From NCBI GenBank assembly GCA_963660485.1, contig CAVKYH010000007.1, positions 46,742 through 110,741 on the forward strand: DNA of 64,000 nucleotides, in the 5' to 3' direction. The translations under genes and the position numbers were made by a program. Shown here one piece after another: positions 9,211 through 18,938 of the stretch. The notes beneath the pieces are model-generated. The model saw only the letters and a program-made list of their open reading frames with translations, was not told where the DNA came from and did not search any database. This stretch comes from UBA6398 sp963660485 (GTDB lineage Bacteria > Bacteroidota > Bacteroidia > Bacteroidales > Bacteroidaceae). Each line of letters starts with the position of its first letter. Within the stretch, counting starts at the first letter, position 1.

Positions 9211-10854
9211 ATGAGAAGATTAAAAATTGCATTGACGGCTATGCTTGCGCTTGTTGCTGTGGCAAGAGTGGGAGCCGAAGATGTTTTCAAGCAAGACAGA
9301 AGTCGTTGGCTGCAAATTGCCGAACAGTCAAAGCCCAAATTGCACAAAACTGTGCTATATCCTAAAACCGTGGTGAATGCGGTTAAGGACAATTCCGCAT
9401 TTCAGGGATGGAAATATGAGAAATCGGGTGATCCACAAGACATCTACAATAAAAGTTTCCGGCAGGTGCGTTCCGTTACATTCGACCTCGGACGGCATGC
9501 AGTGGGTTACGTTTCATTGCACTTCAAGGGATTGAGCAACAGTCAGGACGCCCCGATAAGGGTAAAGGTTTTCTGCGGAGAATTGCCTGCCGAACTCAAC
9601 ACACCATTGCCCGAAAATTGGACCGGGGCGTTGAGCCGCGCGTGGATGCAGGACGAAATTCTCACGGTGGAGCGTATGGATACCACTATAACCATTGCCC
9701 GGAGAATGGCATGCCGTTACATAAAGTTGGAACTGCTTGCAGAATCTGCCGGATTTGATTTTGCTATCGACAAGGTCTCGTTTGCAGCAGTGAGTTCGGC
9801 GCAGGAGGATCATTTTTCCTTGCCTGCGGAATGCAATGACGATATAAAGAAAATACGCGAGGTAGCTGTAAACACATTGCAGGAATGTATGCAAACCGTG
9901 TACGAAGACGGTCCGAAGCGCGACCGGCGTCTGTGGCTCGGCGACCTTTATCTGGAATCGCTTGCCAATATGTATTCTTTCCAGACCCATGAACTGACGC
10001 GCCGGTGTCTCTATCTGTTTGCCGGACTTACCTCTGAAAACGGAATAATATACGCCAACAGTTTTGAAACCCCTGCTCCACATCCGCAATATTCCTGTTA
10101 TCTTTTGTCGTACAACCTTTTGTATATCTCCTCGTTGCTTGAATATGTGAAAGCCACGGGCGACACGGCAACGGGAAATGACTTGTGGAAAGTGGCAAAC
10201 CGCCAGTTGCAGGACGCAATGGAGTATGTAAACAACGACGGACTGTTTGATACTTCCTACCGTCCCACTTGGCTCTTCTTTGATTGGAGAAACGGGCTCG
10301 ACGTTAACGTATGCATTCAAGGTTCCATGATATATGCTTTAAGTCAAATGGAAGAACTTACCAAACTGTTGGGCATCAAGGGAGATTTTGCCAAATGGAA
10401 GTCAATGGGCAACAAGATGAAATCATACGCCCTGCGCAATATGTACGACAGCAACAAGCGCGTGTTTCTTTCGGGCAAAGACAAGCAATTTTCAGTGCTG
10501 AGCCAGGTGTGGATGATCAAAGCCGGAGTGATTGCCGGCAAGAAAGCGCAATACGCCATGCGCACGGCAATGGCCGATGCCCAATGTGTGAAGCCCGGCA
10601 CGCCCTATGCCACTCACTATGTCATAGATGCCATGCTGCAATGCGGCATGAACAAGGAAGCAAAAGACTATATGGTATATTATTGGGGCGGAATGGTGAA
10701 AAAGGGAGCCGACACATTCTGGGAGGCATACGATCCCAACGACGATTTCATCTCGCCTTATAGTTTTTCGCCGCTCAACAGTGCCTGCCACGCTTGGAGT
10801 TGTACTCCCGTTTACTTCATTCATCGCTATCCGCAGGTATTCCAGACGAAATAA
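9211..10854 (+). CDS. Secreted GH78-like (alpha-L-rhamnosidase type) glycosidase
   Basis: This 547-residue protein has an N-terminal signal peptide (about residues 1-22). A beta-sandwich-like region (about 60-190, VRSVTFDLGRHAVGYVSLHF) is followed by an (alpha/alpha)6-barrel region. The motif YEDGPKRDRRLWLGD at residues 231-245 is characteristic of GH78-type enzymes, where the acidic residues in this region take part in catalysis. Further barrel segments are DGLFDTSYRPTWLFFDWR and GADTFWEAYDPNDDF near the C-terminus. It is shorter than most biochemically studied rhamnosidases, so rhamnose specificity is not assured. It stands alone, ends in a strong terminator, and has no SusC/D partner. Confidence 0.75.
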   Translation: MRRLKIALTAMLALVAVARVGAEDVFKQDRSRWLQIAEQSKPKLHKTVLYPKTVVNAVKDNSAFQGWKYEKSGDPQDIYNKSFRQVRSVTFDLGRHAVGYVSLHFKGLSNSQDAPIRVKVFCGELPAELNTPLPENWTGALSRAWMQDEILTVERMDTTITIARRMACRYIKLELLAESAGFDFAIDKVSFAAVSSAQEDHFSLPAECNDDIKKIREVAVNTLQECMQTVYEDGPKRDRRLWLGDLYLESLANMYSFQTHELTRRCLYLFAGLTSENGIIYANSFETPAPHPQYSCYLLSYNLLYISSLLEYVKATGDTATGNDLWKVANRQLQDAMEYVNNDGLFDTSYRPTWLFFDWRNGLDVNVCIQGSMIYALSQMEELTKLLGIKGDFAKWKSMGNKMKSYALRNMYDSNKRVFLSGKDKQFSVLSQVWMIKAGVIAGKKAQYAMRTAMADAQCVKPGTPYATHYVIDAMLQCGMNKEAKDYMVYYWGGMVKKGADTFWEAYDPNDDFISPYSFSPLNSACHAWSCTPVYFIHRYPQVFQTK

Positions 10855-10874
10855 ACCATTCGGTTTCAAGCAGA

Positions 10875-10903
10875 AAGGACACTCTTTTCAGGGTGTCCTT
10901 TTT
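10875..10903 (+). terminator. Intrinsic terminator of the GH78-like gene
   Basis: An 8-bp stem (AAGGACAC at 10875-10882 with GTGTCCTT at 10893-10900) is followed by five T. It lies 20 bases past the stop codon. Confidence 0.88.
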
Positions 10904-10970
10904 CGCGTTTCCTTTCGAAGGGAAAAGGCAAAAACAGCAGGGAATGCCGTATGCCTGTAAAGCCTCTTTT

Positions 10971-11036
10971 TCAAGACACCACGGTCTTCCTCTCAAGAGA
11001 CCACGGTCTCTTTGCCAAGGCACCGGGGCCTCGTTA
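10971..11036. repeat. Tandem 22-bp palindrome array, family C
   Basis: Three consecutive units of exactly 22 bp lie at 10971-10992, 10993-11014 and 11015-11036, with a partial fourth at 11037 (ttcaagcatc). Each unit begins (t/c)caag and carries its own short palindrome: AAGAC/GTCTT in unit 1, AGAGACC/GGTCTCT in unit 2, AGGC/GCCT in unit 3. The arms change together between units. No coding frame explains this. It lies between the GH78-like gene and the OmpA-type lipoprotein. Confidence 0.7.
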
Positions 11037-11217
11037 TTCAAGCATCAAACCGATGTGTCGGCATATACATATATATAATGTGTATTCCCACTTAAAAAGT
11101 GTATAATACAGCGCTATAAGCCCCAATAATCATTAAAAAGCCGGCCATAACGTATCGGTTAAGATTTTTATTCCTACTTTTGGCTCGAGTAAAAACAAAT
11201 ATAAAACCTATAAAGCG

Positions 11218-12087
11218 ATGAGAAAAGACATTTTACTGTATGTTCCGCTTTTGGCGGCAGGGCTTTTGGTAAGCAGCTGCGCAAGCAAGAAAAGTTTGGA
11301 AAACTGTCAGAACGAGAATAAAGTATTGTCGGCCAACTACCAGAAGACGAAAGACAAACTAGCAGATGTTCAGGCACAACTTGCGGCAAGCAAGGCACGC
11401 GTAACCAGTTTGCAAGACCAATTGGCACAGGCACGCAGCGACTATGAGAGACTGCAGGCATCTTTGGACAAGAGCTTGACGGCAGGAAGCCAGACCAACA
11501 TGAACATATCGAAACTGGTTGACCAGATAAACGAGTCGAACCAATACATTCGCCATCTCGTGGAAGTGAAGAGCAAGAGCGATTCGCTCAACATGGTGCT
11601 CACCAACAATCTCACCCGTTCGCTGTCGCAGGCAGAGCAGAAAGAAGTGAATGTGCAGGTGCTCAAAGGCGTGGTTTACATCTCGCTTGCCGACAACATG
11701 CTGTACAAGAGCGGAAGCTACGAGATAAACGATCGCGCAGCCGAAACACTCAGCAAGATAGCAAAGATAATTCAAGACTACAAGGACTACGATGTGCTTG
11801 TAGAGGGTAACACAGACAATGTGCCCATCTCGCGCCAAAACATAAGGAACAACTGGGATTTGAGCTGCCTCAGAGCATCGAGCGTAGTGCAGTATTTGCA
11901 AAACAACTACGGCATAGACCCCAAGAGACTCACAGCCGGCGGACGCGGAGAGTATAATCCGCTCACGGGCAACGACAGTGAACTCGGCAAACAGCGCAAC
12001 CGCCGTACACAAATCATCATCACGCCGAAACTTGACCAGTTCATGGATTTGATAGACAAAGCTCCGAAAGAAAACGACAACGAATAA
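11218..12087 (+). CDS. OmpA-family outer-membrane lipoprotein
   Basis: The 289-residue protein has a lipoprotein signal peptide with a lipobox ending LVSSC (Cys21), so the mature protein is likely lipid-anchored. Residues about 28-130 form a heptad-rich coiled coil (QAQLAASKARVTSLQDQLAQ). The C-terminal 120 residues are an OmpA domain with the peptidoglycan-binding stretch VEGNTDNVP, then WDLSCLRASSVVQYL and GGRGEYNP plus QRNRRTQIII. It probably ties the outer membrane to peptidoglycan. It is monocistronic, with a TACTTTTG -7-like element near 11173 and a terminator downstream. Confidence 0.92.
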   Translation: MRKDILLYVPLLAAGLLVSSCASKKSLENCQNENKVLSANYQKTKDKLADVQAQLAASKARVTSLQDQLAQARSDYERLQASLDKSLTAGSQTNMNISKLVDQINESNQYIRHLVEVKSKSDSLNMVLTNNLTRSLSQAEQKEVNVQVLKGVVYISLADNMLYKSGSYEINDRAAETLSKIAKIIQDYKDYDVLVEGNTDNVPISRQNIRNNWDLSCLRASSVVQYLQNNYGIDPKRLTAGGRGEYNPLTGNDSELGKQRNRRTQIIITPKLDQFMDLIDKAPKENDNE

Positions 12088-12118
12088 TCCCGACAGGAAC
12101 CATTGTTGAAACCATAAT

Positions 12119-12155
12119 ACGTCCGCTCGCTTCATTGCCGGCGGACGTGTTTTTT
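12119..12155 (+). terminator. Intrinsic terminator of the OmpA-type gene
   Basis: The stem ACGTCCGC (12119-12126) pairs with GCGGACGT (12141-12148) and is followed by a T6 run. Confidence 0.88.
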
Positions 12156-12198
12156 ACACCGTCATATCCAATGAAGACAATGCGGCATAAAACAGTGC

Positions 12199-12236
12199 GA
12201 AAAAAATACTCCGTTGAGGAAATCCCCAACGGAGTT
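12199..12236 (-). terminator. Intrinsic terminator of the acid phosphatase gene
   Basis: The stem ACTCCGTTG (12208-12216) pairs with CAACGGAGT (12227-12235). On the minus strand it is followed by a long T run (the A run at 12200-12207 on the plus strand). It lies about 25 bases past the phosphatase stop codon. Confidence 0.88.
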
Positions 12237-12260
12237 ATCGATATATTCAGTCTATAAAAT

Positions 12261-13031
12261 TTACTTGCCGCTCTTTTTTACCTTGCCGTCCTTTACAAGA
12301 CGCGCAAATTCTTTCTTGGCCTTGGCAAGTTGGGCAGTGAATCCCTCGTCTGCGTGCAAGCGGGCAATCAAAGCGCTCGCCACTACCCTGCCCGCGTCAA
12401 CGTCGCTTTGATAATGCACTCCGCATATCACACGGCTTTGACCGAATTCAAAACCACGCTTGAGAATCTCATTCTGTCGGTCCACATTGATTTCTGCAAG
12501 CACAAGGGCCGTTGACCAACCGATGCAAGTGTGCCCGGAAGGATAGGAACCATTGGCAGAAAGCGATTTTTCATCATTAGGCGTGAGCGACTGCTCATTA
12601 TAAAACATGAACGGACGCATACGCATGTAATGGTTTTTTGCTTCACGCGTTGCGAGATCTCCGGCGTCCTCTTGCATTCTGGTTATAAGCGTGTAGATTT
12701 CCGGAGTATTCTCTTTTGAAATCTTTATGCCAAATGCCTCGGAAAAAGCATTGGATATACCTTCGCCGCCAAGCTTAGCATCTTCAAAAGCCTGCGGTCC
12801 GCGCGGTGTATGGCGCTGCATCTTACCCCAACGATATTGGGCTTCGTCGTAATTAAACTGCGCACTGCCCGGCTGAGGAGGCGGGGGCAAAAGATTAAGA
12901 CTGCTTGCAACATCTTCCGACTTCAAAAAGTATTTGTCGGGGTGGTTACGCACATCATTGCCTTGGGCAAAACCCAAAACAACTGTTGTAAAGATTGACA
13001 GAACAACAAGCGTTATTCTTTTGTTCATCAT
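12261..13031 (-). CDS. Secreted class A acid phosphatase (PAP2 superfamily)
   Basis: This 256-residue protein has a signal peptide (about residues 1-22) and is expected in the periplasm, where such enzymes hydrolyse phosphomonoesters of broad specificity. It has the complete PAP2 catalytic set: K132 to RP139-140, GSYPSGHT with the PSGH at 164-167 (this octet is the class A bacterial acid phosphatase signature), and SR199-200 with H206 and D210. It stands alone on the minus strand. The 33 bases between it and the glycosyltransferase gene upstream allow co-transcription. Confidence 0.93.
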   Translation of the reverse strand: MMNKRITLVVLSIFTTVVLGFAQGNDVRNHPDKYFLKSEDVASSLNLLPPPPQPGSAQFNYDEAQYRWGKMQRHTPRGPQAFEDAKLGGEGISNAFSEAFGIKISKENTPEIYTLITRMQEDAGDLATREAKNHYMRMRPFMFYNEQSLTPNDEKSLSANGSYPSGHTCIGWSTALVLAEINVDRQNEILKRGFEFGQSRVICGVHYQSDVDAGRVVASALIARLHADEGFTAQLAKAKKEFARLVKDGKVKKSGK

Positions 13032-13064
13032 GTTTGTATGGTTATTAAAGATTACAATTATCGT

Positions 13065-13955
13065 TCAGAGCGAGCAAAAATAGCCCAACTTGTATAGCTT
13101 GAAAACAAAAAGCGATGGCCTGTTGCTCAAAAGGTTTGCCCTTTCAATTCTACCGAACATCTTGTGCCAGGTAACCACAACTCCGTCAAGATTCAAGCGT
13201 TTCAATCTCAACGCCACCGAACCTACATGAGAAAAATTCTGTATGTCGCGCCCAAAACGGCGTAGATTTTTCATAGACTGTTCGGTCTTCAAAAGAAAAT
13301 CTCTGTTGGTATCAAGCCCGTTATGCACAAGAGGGTTGTCTATATGCGTTATCTTGTATCCGTCCTGCTTCAATCGCAATCCGAAAATCGTATCTTCGTA
13401 TCCATACTCCACACAACTTTCATCGAAACGAATGTGCATGAAAACGTCGCGCCTTATCATTACGTTGAATGTTGAGAAATGGGCATACGGGCTCGCTTTT
13501 CGGTATTCCAACGACCTTATTGCCGCAGCGCTTTGCTCGTAACGGAATCTCAGAGATACGTCGGGCGATGGTTGTGTTCCCACGGCTTCGATTCCTCCTA
13601 CCACAACTTCTGATTTGTTTTGCGTCTCAGCATAATATTTGTCGAGAAAATCTCCACGGGTAACCAGTGCGTCGCAATCAATAAAGAGCAAATAATCACC
13701 CTTGGCTTCGCGAGCCATATTATTTCGCGTTACGGCGCGACCAACGTTCTTTTCCGAGGAAATAAAACGGCAGCCAAACAAATCACAAGCCTTTCTCACA
13801 TTTTCTATACCGCGTCCTTTTTGCGAGGCATCATTACCTACGATAATTTCGCACTCTTCTCCTTTCGACAACTTCAATTTCTCGACTTGCGCATTCAAAG
13901 CCCGTAATAACTCGGAGCAATCGTAATTGTATACTGGGACTAATATTGATATCAT
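13065..13955 (-). CDS. Family 2 glycosyltransferase
   Basis: This 296-residue cytoplasmic or membrane-associated protein has the GT-A fold hallmarks. These are MISILVPVYNYD at the start, EIIVGNDAS near 40, the nucleotide-sugar binding triad DCD at 93-95 in LLFIDCDALV, and the acidic acceptor-site motif YGYEDTIFGLRL near 215. No membrane helices are evident. The sugar donor and acceptor cannot be read from the sequence. It lies just upstream of the acid phosphatase on the same strand, with no other polysaccharide genes around it. Confidence 0.9.
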   Translation of the reverse strand: MISILVPVYNYDCSELLRALNAQVEKLKLSKGEECEIIVGNDASQKGRGIENVRKACDLFGCRFISSEKNVGRAVTRNNMAREAKGDYLLFIDCDALVTRGDFLDKYYAETQNKSEVVVGGIEAVGTQPSPDVSLRFRYEQSAAAIRSLEYRKASPYAHFSTFNVMIRRDVFMHIRFDESCVEYGYEDTIFGLRLKQDGYKITHIDNPLVHNGLDTNRDFLLKTEQSMKNLRRFGRDIQNFSHVGSVALRLKRLNLDGVVVTWHKMFGRIERANLLSNRPSLFVFKLYKLGYFCSL

Positions 13956-14195
13956 GATTACCTTTCGCTTTTGTGAAATCGGCGTTCGCTTGCTTTAAGA
14001 TTAGCCGCATAATGTTTTTATGGCAGTTAGCCTAATGCAAATGTACAAATTTATAGTTTAATACACATATTTTTATGACTACTTTCGGGCTTTTGTGTTA
14101 TTTAATGTGTACTTTTGTAGTGCATTTTTGTCGCAATGAAATATAAAAGGGAAAACGTTGCGACACCTTCCGAAACAATAAAAACATATAAACAT

Positions 14196-16712
14196 ATGCG
14201 AAAACTATTTACATTAGCAGCAATTGCTTTGGCGTTTACAGTCAACGCGCAACAAGGCGATTTCTTTACTCCGTCGCGTCGCACTGCTTTGCGAATGCCG
14301 GCAACGCCTATCGCTGTAAGCGATCCTTATTTCTCCATTTGGTCTCCGTCTGACAAGCTCTATGATGCGTCCACAATGCATTGGAGCTCGGCAACAAAAT
14401 CCATTATCGGCGTGCTCCGGGTTGACGGGAAAAATTATCGTTTCCTCGGAAAACAAACCGACAAACTCGTTCCATACGCAAAAATGGCTAAGAGCGAAAA
14501 CTGGGAAGCCAAATACACGCGTTCTACACCCAATGGAAATTGGACTGAAGAAAATTACGATGATACAAAATGGAAGTACGGACGCGGCGCTTTTGGCGAC
14601 AGAGACATTAAAGCCAATGCCACGAGATGGGCAGGCGACAATACCGATGTATATATACGGCGCTATTTCAATATAGACAAACTTGACAAAAACAGCAGGG
14701 TACGCCTTATATATTCCCACGATGATGTTTTTGAACTTTATATCAACGGAGAGAAAATTGTAGGCACGGGCGAAACGTGGCTCGACGACCAGACAATCGA
14801 CCTTACTCCCGCGCAAATAGCAAAGCTGCATGAGGGCAAAAATGTTATCGCGGCGCATTGCCACAATACCACGGGCGGTGCATTCGTTGACTTCGGACTT
14901 TATAATATTCCTGCCGACGAATCGCCATTTGTTACGCCGGCAGAACAATTGTCCACAGATGTTCTTGCCACTTCGAGCTACTACACATTCAAGTGCGGGC
15001 CGGTGAAACTTGATGTCGTATTTACCGCACCGCAACTCATTACAGATCTCGACCTTCTTTCAACGCCTATAAATTATATCTCCTACAAAGTAACAGGGCT
15101 TGACAAGAAAAAACACGATGTACAACTGCTTCTTACCACAACGCCCGAACTTGCGGTAAACGACCTTTCGCAGGCCACGATATCCACTTCGCTTGAAAAA
15201 GACGGCAATAAATATTTGAAGACAGGAACTATCGAACAGCCTTATTGCGCAACCGTGGGCGACTTAATCTGCCAAGATTGGGGTTATCTTTATCTCACAC
15301 AGAGTAATCCCGCACAACAATTGACTTTGAACAGCGAAAAAGACATTGAGAACGCTTTTGTAACAAACGGTACTCTTCCTGCTACGAAAAAAGAGGTAAA
15401 AGCGTTTAATGTCACCGATGTTCCCACGCTTGCTTTCGTGGACAATCTTGGCTCGGTTGACAAAAAAACGTCCAAGAGCAACTTTACGTTGATTGGTTAC
15501 GACGATGTTTGGTCTGTGATGTATCTTTACGAACTTCACAAAGGTTATTGGACACACAACGGCAAGGTTACGATTTTCGACGCCTTCAATAAATTGCGCA
15601 ACAACTATTCCGACATCATGCAGCGCTGCCGCAAGTTCGACGAGATGATTTATGATGATGCCCTTAATGCCGGCGGCAAAGAATACGCTGAGATTTGCAG
15701 CGGCGCATACCGCCACGTGATTTCCGCCCATAAGCTTTTCACCGACAACGAAGGCCGACTGATGTTTTTCTCAAAGGAGAACAACAGTAACGGAAGCATC
15801 AATACCGTAGACTTGACGTATCCCTCGGCTCCCTTGTTCCTTGTATACAATCCGGAACTTCAAAAGGGAATGATGACAAGCATTTTCGAGAGTTCAAAAA
15901 GCGGCCGCTGGAACAAGCCGTTCCCACAGCACGACATGGGTACCTATCCCAAGGCTAACGGCCAGACTTATGAAGGAGACATGCCCATTGAGGAAGACGG
16001 CAATATGCTTGTTCTTGCTGCCGAGATATGCCGCATCGAGGGCAACACCAGCTATGTGAAGCCTTATTGGGAACAACTCAAGATATGGACCGATTATCTT
16101 GTAGAGAATGGCCAGGATCCTGCCAACCAGCTTTGCACTGATGATTTCGCCGGCCATTGGGCGCACAACGCCAACCTTTCGGCAAAGGCCATAATGGGCG
16201 TGGCGGCCTACAGCATACTGTGCAAACTTGACGGACGTGCCGATGAAGCCGACAAGTATATGGCAAAAGCAAAAGAAATGGCTGCAAAATGGAAACAAGA
16301 TGCTGCCGACGGCGACCACTATTGCCTTGCATTCGACAGAAAAGATACTTGGAGCCAGAAATACAACCTTATCTGGGATAAGGTTTGGGGACTTGGTATG
16401 TTTGACGACGTGATGGAGAAAGAAGTGAACTATTATCTCACCAAACAAAACGTATATGGTCTCCCGCTCGACTGCCGCAAGGACTACACCAAGAGCGACT
16501 GGATTATGTGGAGTGCTTCGATGGCAAAAGACAATGAGACATTCGGCAAATTCATAAGCCCTATCTACAAATTCTATAACGAAACCACAACAAGAGTGCC
16601 GATGAGCGACTGGTTTGAAACCAAGACTCCCGTATGGGTGAGCTTCCGCGCACGTTCGGTGATAGGCGGTTATTGGATGAAAGTGCTTCTCGACAAAAAC
16701 AACCATAAATAA
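14196..16712 (+). CDS. Secreted glutaminase-like protein (DUF4965/DUF5127 type)
   Basis: The start at 14196 is preferred over the in-frame ATG at 14136 because it begins directly with a signal peptide (MRKLFTLAAIALAFTVNAQ). The 838-residue protein contains the run PATPIAVSDPYFSIWSPSDK followed by an inserted jelly-roll-like segment. The helical C-terminal half (GGKEYAEICSGAYRHVISAH, HDMGTYPKANGQ, CTDDFAGHWAHNANLSAKA) is typical of the family often annotated as glutaminase after fungal GtaA. In Bacteroidetes the true substrate is uncertain and may be a glycoside. It is monocistronic with its own terminator. Confidence 0.8.
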   Translation: MRKLFTLAAIALAFTVNAQQGDFFTPSRRTALRMPATPIAVSDPYFSIWSPSDKLYDASTMHWSSATKSIIGVLRVDGKNYRFLGKQTDKLVPYAKMAKSENWEAKYTRSTPNGNWTEENYDDTKWKYGRGAFGDRDIKANATRWAGDNTDVYIRRYFNIDKLDKNSRVRLIYSHDDVFELYINGEKIVGTGETWLDDQTIDLTPAQIAKLHEGKNVIAAHCHNTTGGAFVDFGLYNIPADESPFVTPAEQLSTDVLATSSYYTFKCGPVKLDVVFTAPQLITDLDLLSTPINYISYKVTGLDKKKHDVQLLLTTTPELAVNDLSQATISTSLEKDGNKYLKTGTIEQPYCATVGDLICQDWGYLYLTQSNPAQQLTLNSEKDIENAFVTNGTLPATKKEVKAFNVTDVPTLAFVDNLGSVDKKTSKSNFTLIGYDDVWSVMYLYELHKGYWTHNGKVTIFDAFNKLRNNYSDIMQRCRKFDEMIYDDALNAGGKEYAEICSGAYRHVISAHKLFTDNEGRLMFFSKENNSNGSINTVDLTYPSAPLFLVYNPELQKGMMTSIFESSKSGRWNKPFPQHDMGTYPKANGQTYEGDMPIEEDGNMLVLAAEICRIEGNTSYVKPYWEQLKIWTDYLVENGQDPANQLCTDDFAGHWAHNANLSAKAIMGVAAYSILCKLDGRADEADKYMAKAKEMAAKWKQDAADGDHYCLAFDRKDTWSQKYNLIWDKVWGLGMFDDVMEKEVNYYLTKQNVYGLPLDCRKDYTKSDWIMWSASMAKDNETFGKFISPIYKFYNETTTRVPMSDWFETKTPVWVSFRARSVIGGYWMKVLLDKNNHK

Positions 16713-16740
16713 AAACTTCCCTTTCCGGGAATGCACAATA

Positions 16741-16777
16741 AAAAGCGGTACGGCAAAGTTGTCGTACCGCTTTTGTT
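16741..16777 (+). terminator. Intrinsic terminator of the glutaminase-like gene
   Basis: A 12-bp stem (16741-16752 with 16763-16774, core GCGGTACG/CGTACCGC) has A4 on one side and T4 on the other, so it may work in both directions between the convergent genes. Repeat A3 lies beyond it. Confidence 0.9.
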
Positions 16778-16815
16778 TACCCCCTTTTCAAGTATGCAAA
16801 AAACTACATGGCTTG

Positions 16816-16888
16816 TCGTAAAAATTCCAAGGCATCTAATTTAAATTTCGACGCATCTAATTTAAATTACATGGCCCGGAGTTTTTGC
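16816..16888. repeat. Mosaic palindromic repeat A3
   Basis: The array reads tcgtaaaaa, then the words ccaaggcatct, cgacgcatct and acatggcccgg separated by aatttaaatt spacers, then gttttt. First and third words pair imperfectly. The copy is nearly identical to A4, including the flank agcacctcgtgt. It sits between convergent genes, behind a separate ordinary terminator. Confidence 0.88.
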
Positions 16889-16931
16889 AAAAAAGCACCT
16901 CGTGTTAAATATCTAAAAACCAATTAGTTTT

Positions 16932-17687
16932 CTAAACCTCCAAAATTAGCTCGACAGGGCAATGGTCTGAGCCGAAAACCTCGTTGTGGATAGCAGCTCC
17001 TTTCAACTTTTCAAGAATAGAGCGTGAGATCAGAAAATAGTCTATTCTCCACCCCGCATTCTTCTCTCTGGCATGAAAACGGTAGCTCCACCACGAATAA
17101 GCTCCGGCAAGTTCGGGATTGAGATGGCGGAAAGTGTCGACGAAACCGCTGTTGAGCAACATTCCGAACTTTTCGCGCTCTTCGTCGGTGAACCCTGCAT
17201 TGCGCCGGTTGCTTTTCGGATTTTTGATATCAATTTCCTCGTGCGCCACATTCATATCTCCGCAAACCACAACCGGTTTTCGTTCGTTCAGTTTCAGCAG
17301 ATAGTTTCTAAACGCATCGTCCCATTCCATACGATAATCCAACCGGCGCAATCCGTCTTGGGAGTTAGGAGTATAGACATCTACGAGAAAGAAATCCATG
17401 TCTTCTATCGTTATCACTCTTCCCTCATGGTCGAATTCGTCGATGCCCATTCCGTAGGAAACATTCAGGGGTTCGCGCCTTGTATATATGGCCGTGCCCG
17501 AATAACCCTTCTTGTCCGCAGAATTCCAATACGACTTATAGCCGTCAAACTCCATATCCAGTTGCCCCGGCTGCATCTTGGTTTCCTGCAAACAAAAATA
17601 GTCGGCATCCAATGCCTTGAACGAATCGGCAAAACCTTTACCGGCACAGGCTCTAAGCCCGTTCACATTCCACGAAACAAATTTCAT
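16932..17687 (-). CDS. xth: Exodeoxyribonuclease III
   Basis: This DNA-repair enzyme is a 3'-5' exonuclease and AP endonuclease. The 251-residue protein has the exonuclease-endonuclease-phosphatase motifs: MKFVSWNVNGLRAC at the start, LQETKMQPGQL with the metal-binding Glu, VVCGDMNVAHEEIDI, WRIDYFLIS, and the C-terminal GSDHCPVEL with the catalytic Asp-His. Length is normal. It is transcribed alone on the minus strand, divergent from the DUF1573 gene. Confidence 0.96.
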   Translation of the reverse strand: MKFVSWNVNGLRACAGKGFADSFKALDADYFCLQETKMQPGQLDMEFDGYKSYWNSADKKGYSGTAIYTRREPLNVSYGMGIDEFDHEGRVITIEDMDFFLVDVYTPNSQDGLRRLDYRMEWDDAFRNYLLKLNERKPVVVCGDMNVAHEEIDIKNPKSNRRNAGFTDEEREKFGMLLNSGFVDTFRHLNPELAGAYSWWSYRFHAREKNAGWRIDYFLISRSILEKLKGAAIHNEVFGSDHCPVELILEV

Positions 17688-17824
17688 ATCTTTGATTTTA
17701 CTTATATGTCCGCGAATTTAGCGAAAAAACAAACCTTTGACATATTTGTGCTACAAAAAAGCGCTTGCGTATCTGTTTTTTGGGCAAAACGAATTATCTT
17801 TGTAGATATTTGCAGAAAAACGAA

Positions 17825-18892
17825 ATGAGGAAGTTATTTTCATTACTATATATCATCTTAGCTTGTACCGGTGCATTTGCGCAGCCGGGCGTGAAATTCG
17901 ACAAACAAAAGTATGACCTCGGCACAATAGTGTGGAACCAAATGAAAACAGCCGAGTTCACTATCAGCAACACGGGAAACCAGGCGCTGAAAATAAACAA
18001 CGTTGAAGTGTCGTGCGGCTGCACCGTGGTGGATTGGGACAAAAAGCCGATAGAAGCAGGCAAAAATTCCATAATAACAGTTTCCTACAATGCCGAAATG
18101 CTCGGACATTTCACCAAACAAGTAGCCGTTTACACCAATGCCTCGGAGCGTCCCGTTTATCTCTCGCTTTATGGCAACGTTGTGGCACAGGCGCCTGATT
18201 ACAGCGGAGACTACACGTGCAAGATAGGAGATATAAAACTCAGCACCGACGAATTGGAATTCGACGACGTAAACCGGGGCGACATTCAGAAGCTCACGAT
18301 AGATTTGTTCAACGAAGGAACGTCAATCTACAAGCCCGAACTTATGCACCTGCCCAAATACTTGACAGCAGAAGCCGTTCCGCAAAAAATATTGCCAAAC
18401 CACGGCGGAAAAATAATTGTTACACTTAACAGCAATATGCTTCGCGATATGGGTTTGACCCAGACTTCGGTTTACTTGAGCCGTTATCCGGGCGACAAAG
18501 TGGACGAAGAAAACGAAATAAGCGTTTCGGCTGTAATGCTCCCCGCATCGCGCGAACTCAGCAAGGCAGAACTGGCAGTCGCCCCGCATATTGTGCTTAG
18601 CCAAGATACGATAGAACTCGACGGAACTACCGGAAAAGACCAACTGAAAGGAGTGGTAACAATTGCAAACACCGGGAAAAGCCCGCTGCAAATAACCTCG
18701 CTGCAAGTATTCAATACAGCGTTGAACGTAGGCGTGAGCAGAAAAATCGCAGCAGGCAAACAAACAAAACTTAAACTCACCGTGCTCAACAAATATCTGA
18801 AACAGCACGCACGAAACAGGCTTAAAGTTTTGATGACAACCAACGACCCACAAAATCCAAAGATTACAGTTTACGTAAAAATCAAGCGCTGA
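17825..18892 (+). CDS. Secreted DUF1573 domain protein
   Basis: The start at 17825 gives a 355-residue protein with a signal peptide (about residues 1-20); the longer frame starting at 17765 would hide it. The first domain carries the DUF1573 signature SCGCTVVDWDKKPIEAGKNS and the strands KTAEFTISNTGNQALKI. At least two more Ig-like segments follow (about 120-235 and 255-355), the last resembling the first (GVVTIANTGKSPLQI). Such proteins are exported and of unknown role. A -7-like TATCTTTG lies at 17795-17802. It may be co-transcribed with the alpha-galactosidase 46 bases downstream. Confidence 0.85.
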   Translation: MRKLFSLLYIILACTGAFAQPGVKFDKQKYDLGTIVWNQMKTAEFTISNTGNQALKINNVEVSCGCTVVDWDKKPIEAGKNSIITVSYNAEMLGHFTKQVAVYTNASERPVYLSLYGNVVAQAPDYSGDYTCKIGDIKLSTDELEFDDVNRGDIQKLTIDLFNEGTSIYKPELMHLPKYLTAEAVPQKILPNHGGKIIVTLNSNMLRDMGLTQTSVYLSRYPGDKVDEENEISVSAVMLPASRELSKAELAVAPHIVLSQDTIELDGTTGKDQLKGVVTIANTGKSPLQITSLQVFNTALNVGVSRKIAAGKQTKLKLTVLNKYLKQHARNRLKVLMTTNDPQNPKITVYVKIKR

Positions 18893-18938
18893 AAGATTAT
18901 ATCCAAGACCAAAATAATAACCTAAAATAAATCAGTAA

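Noticed and set aside
16816..16888. Repeat A3 as the terminator of the glutaminase-like gene
   Set aside because: A standard terminator already lies at 16741-16777; A3 is a separate element behind it.
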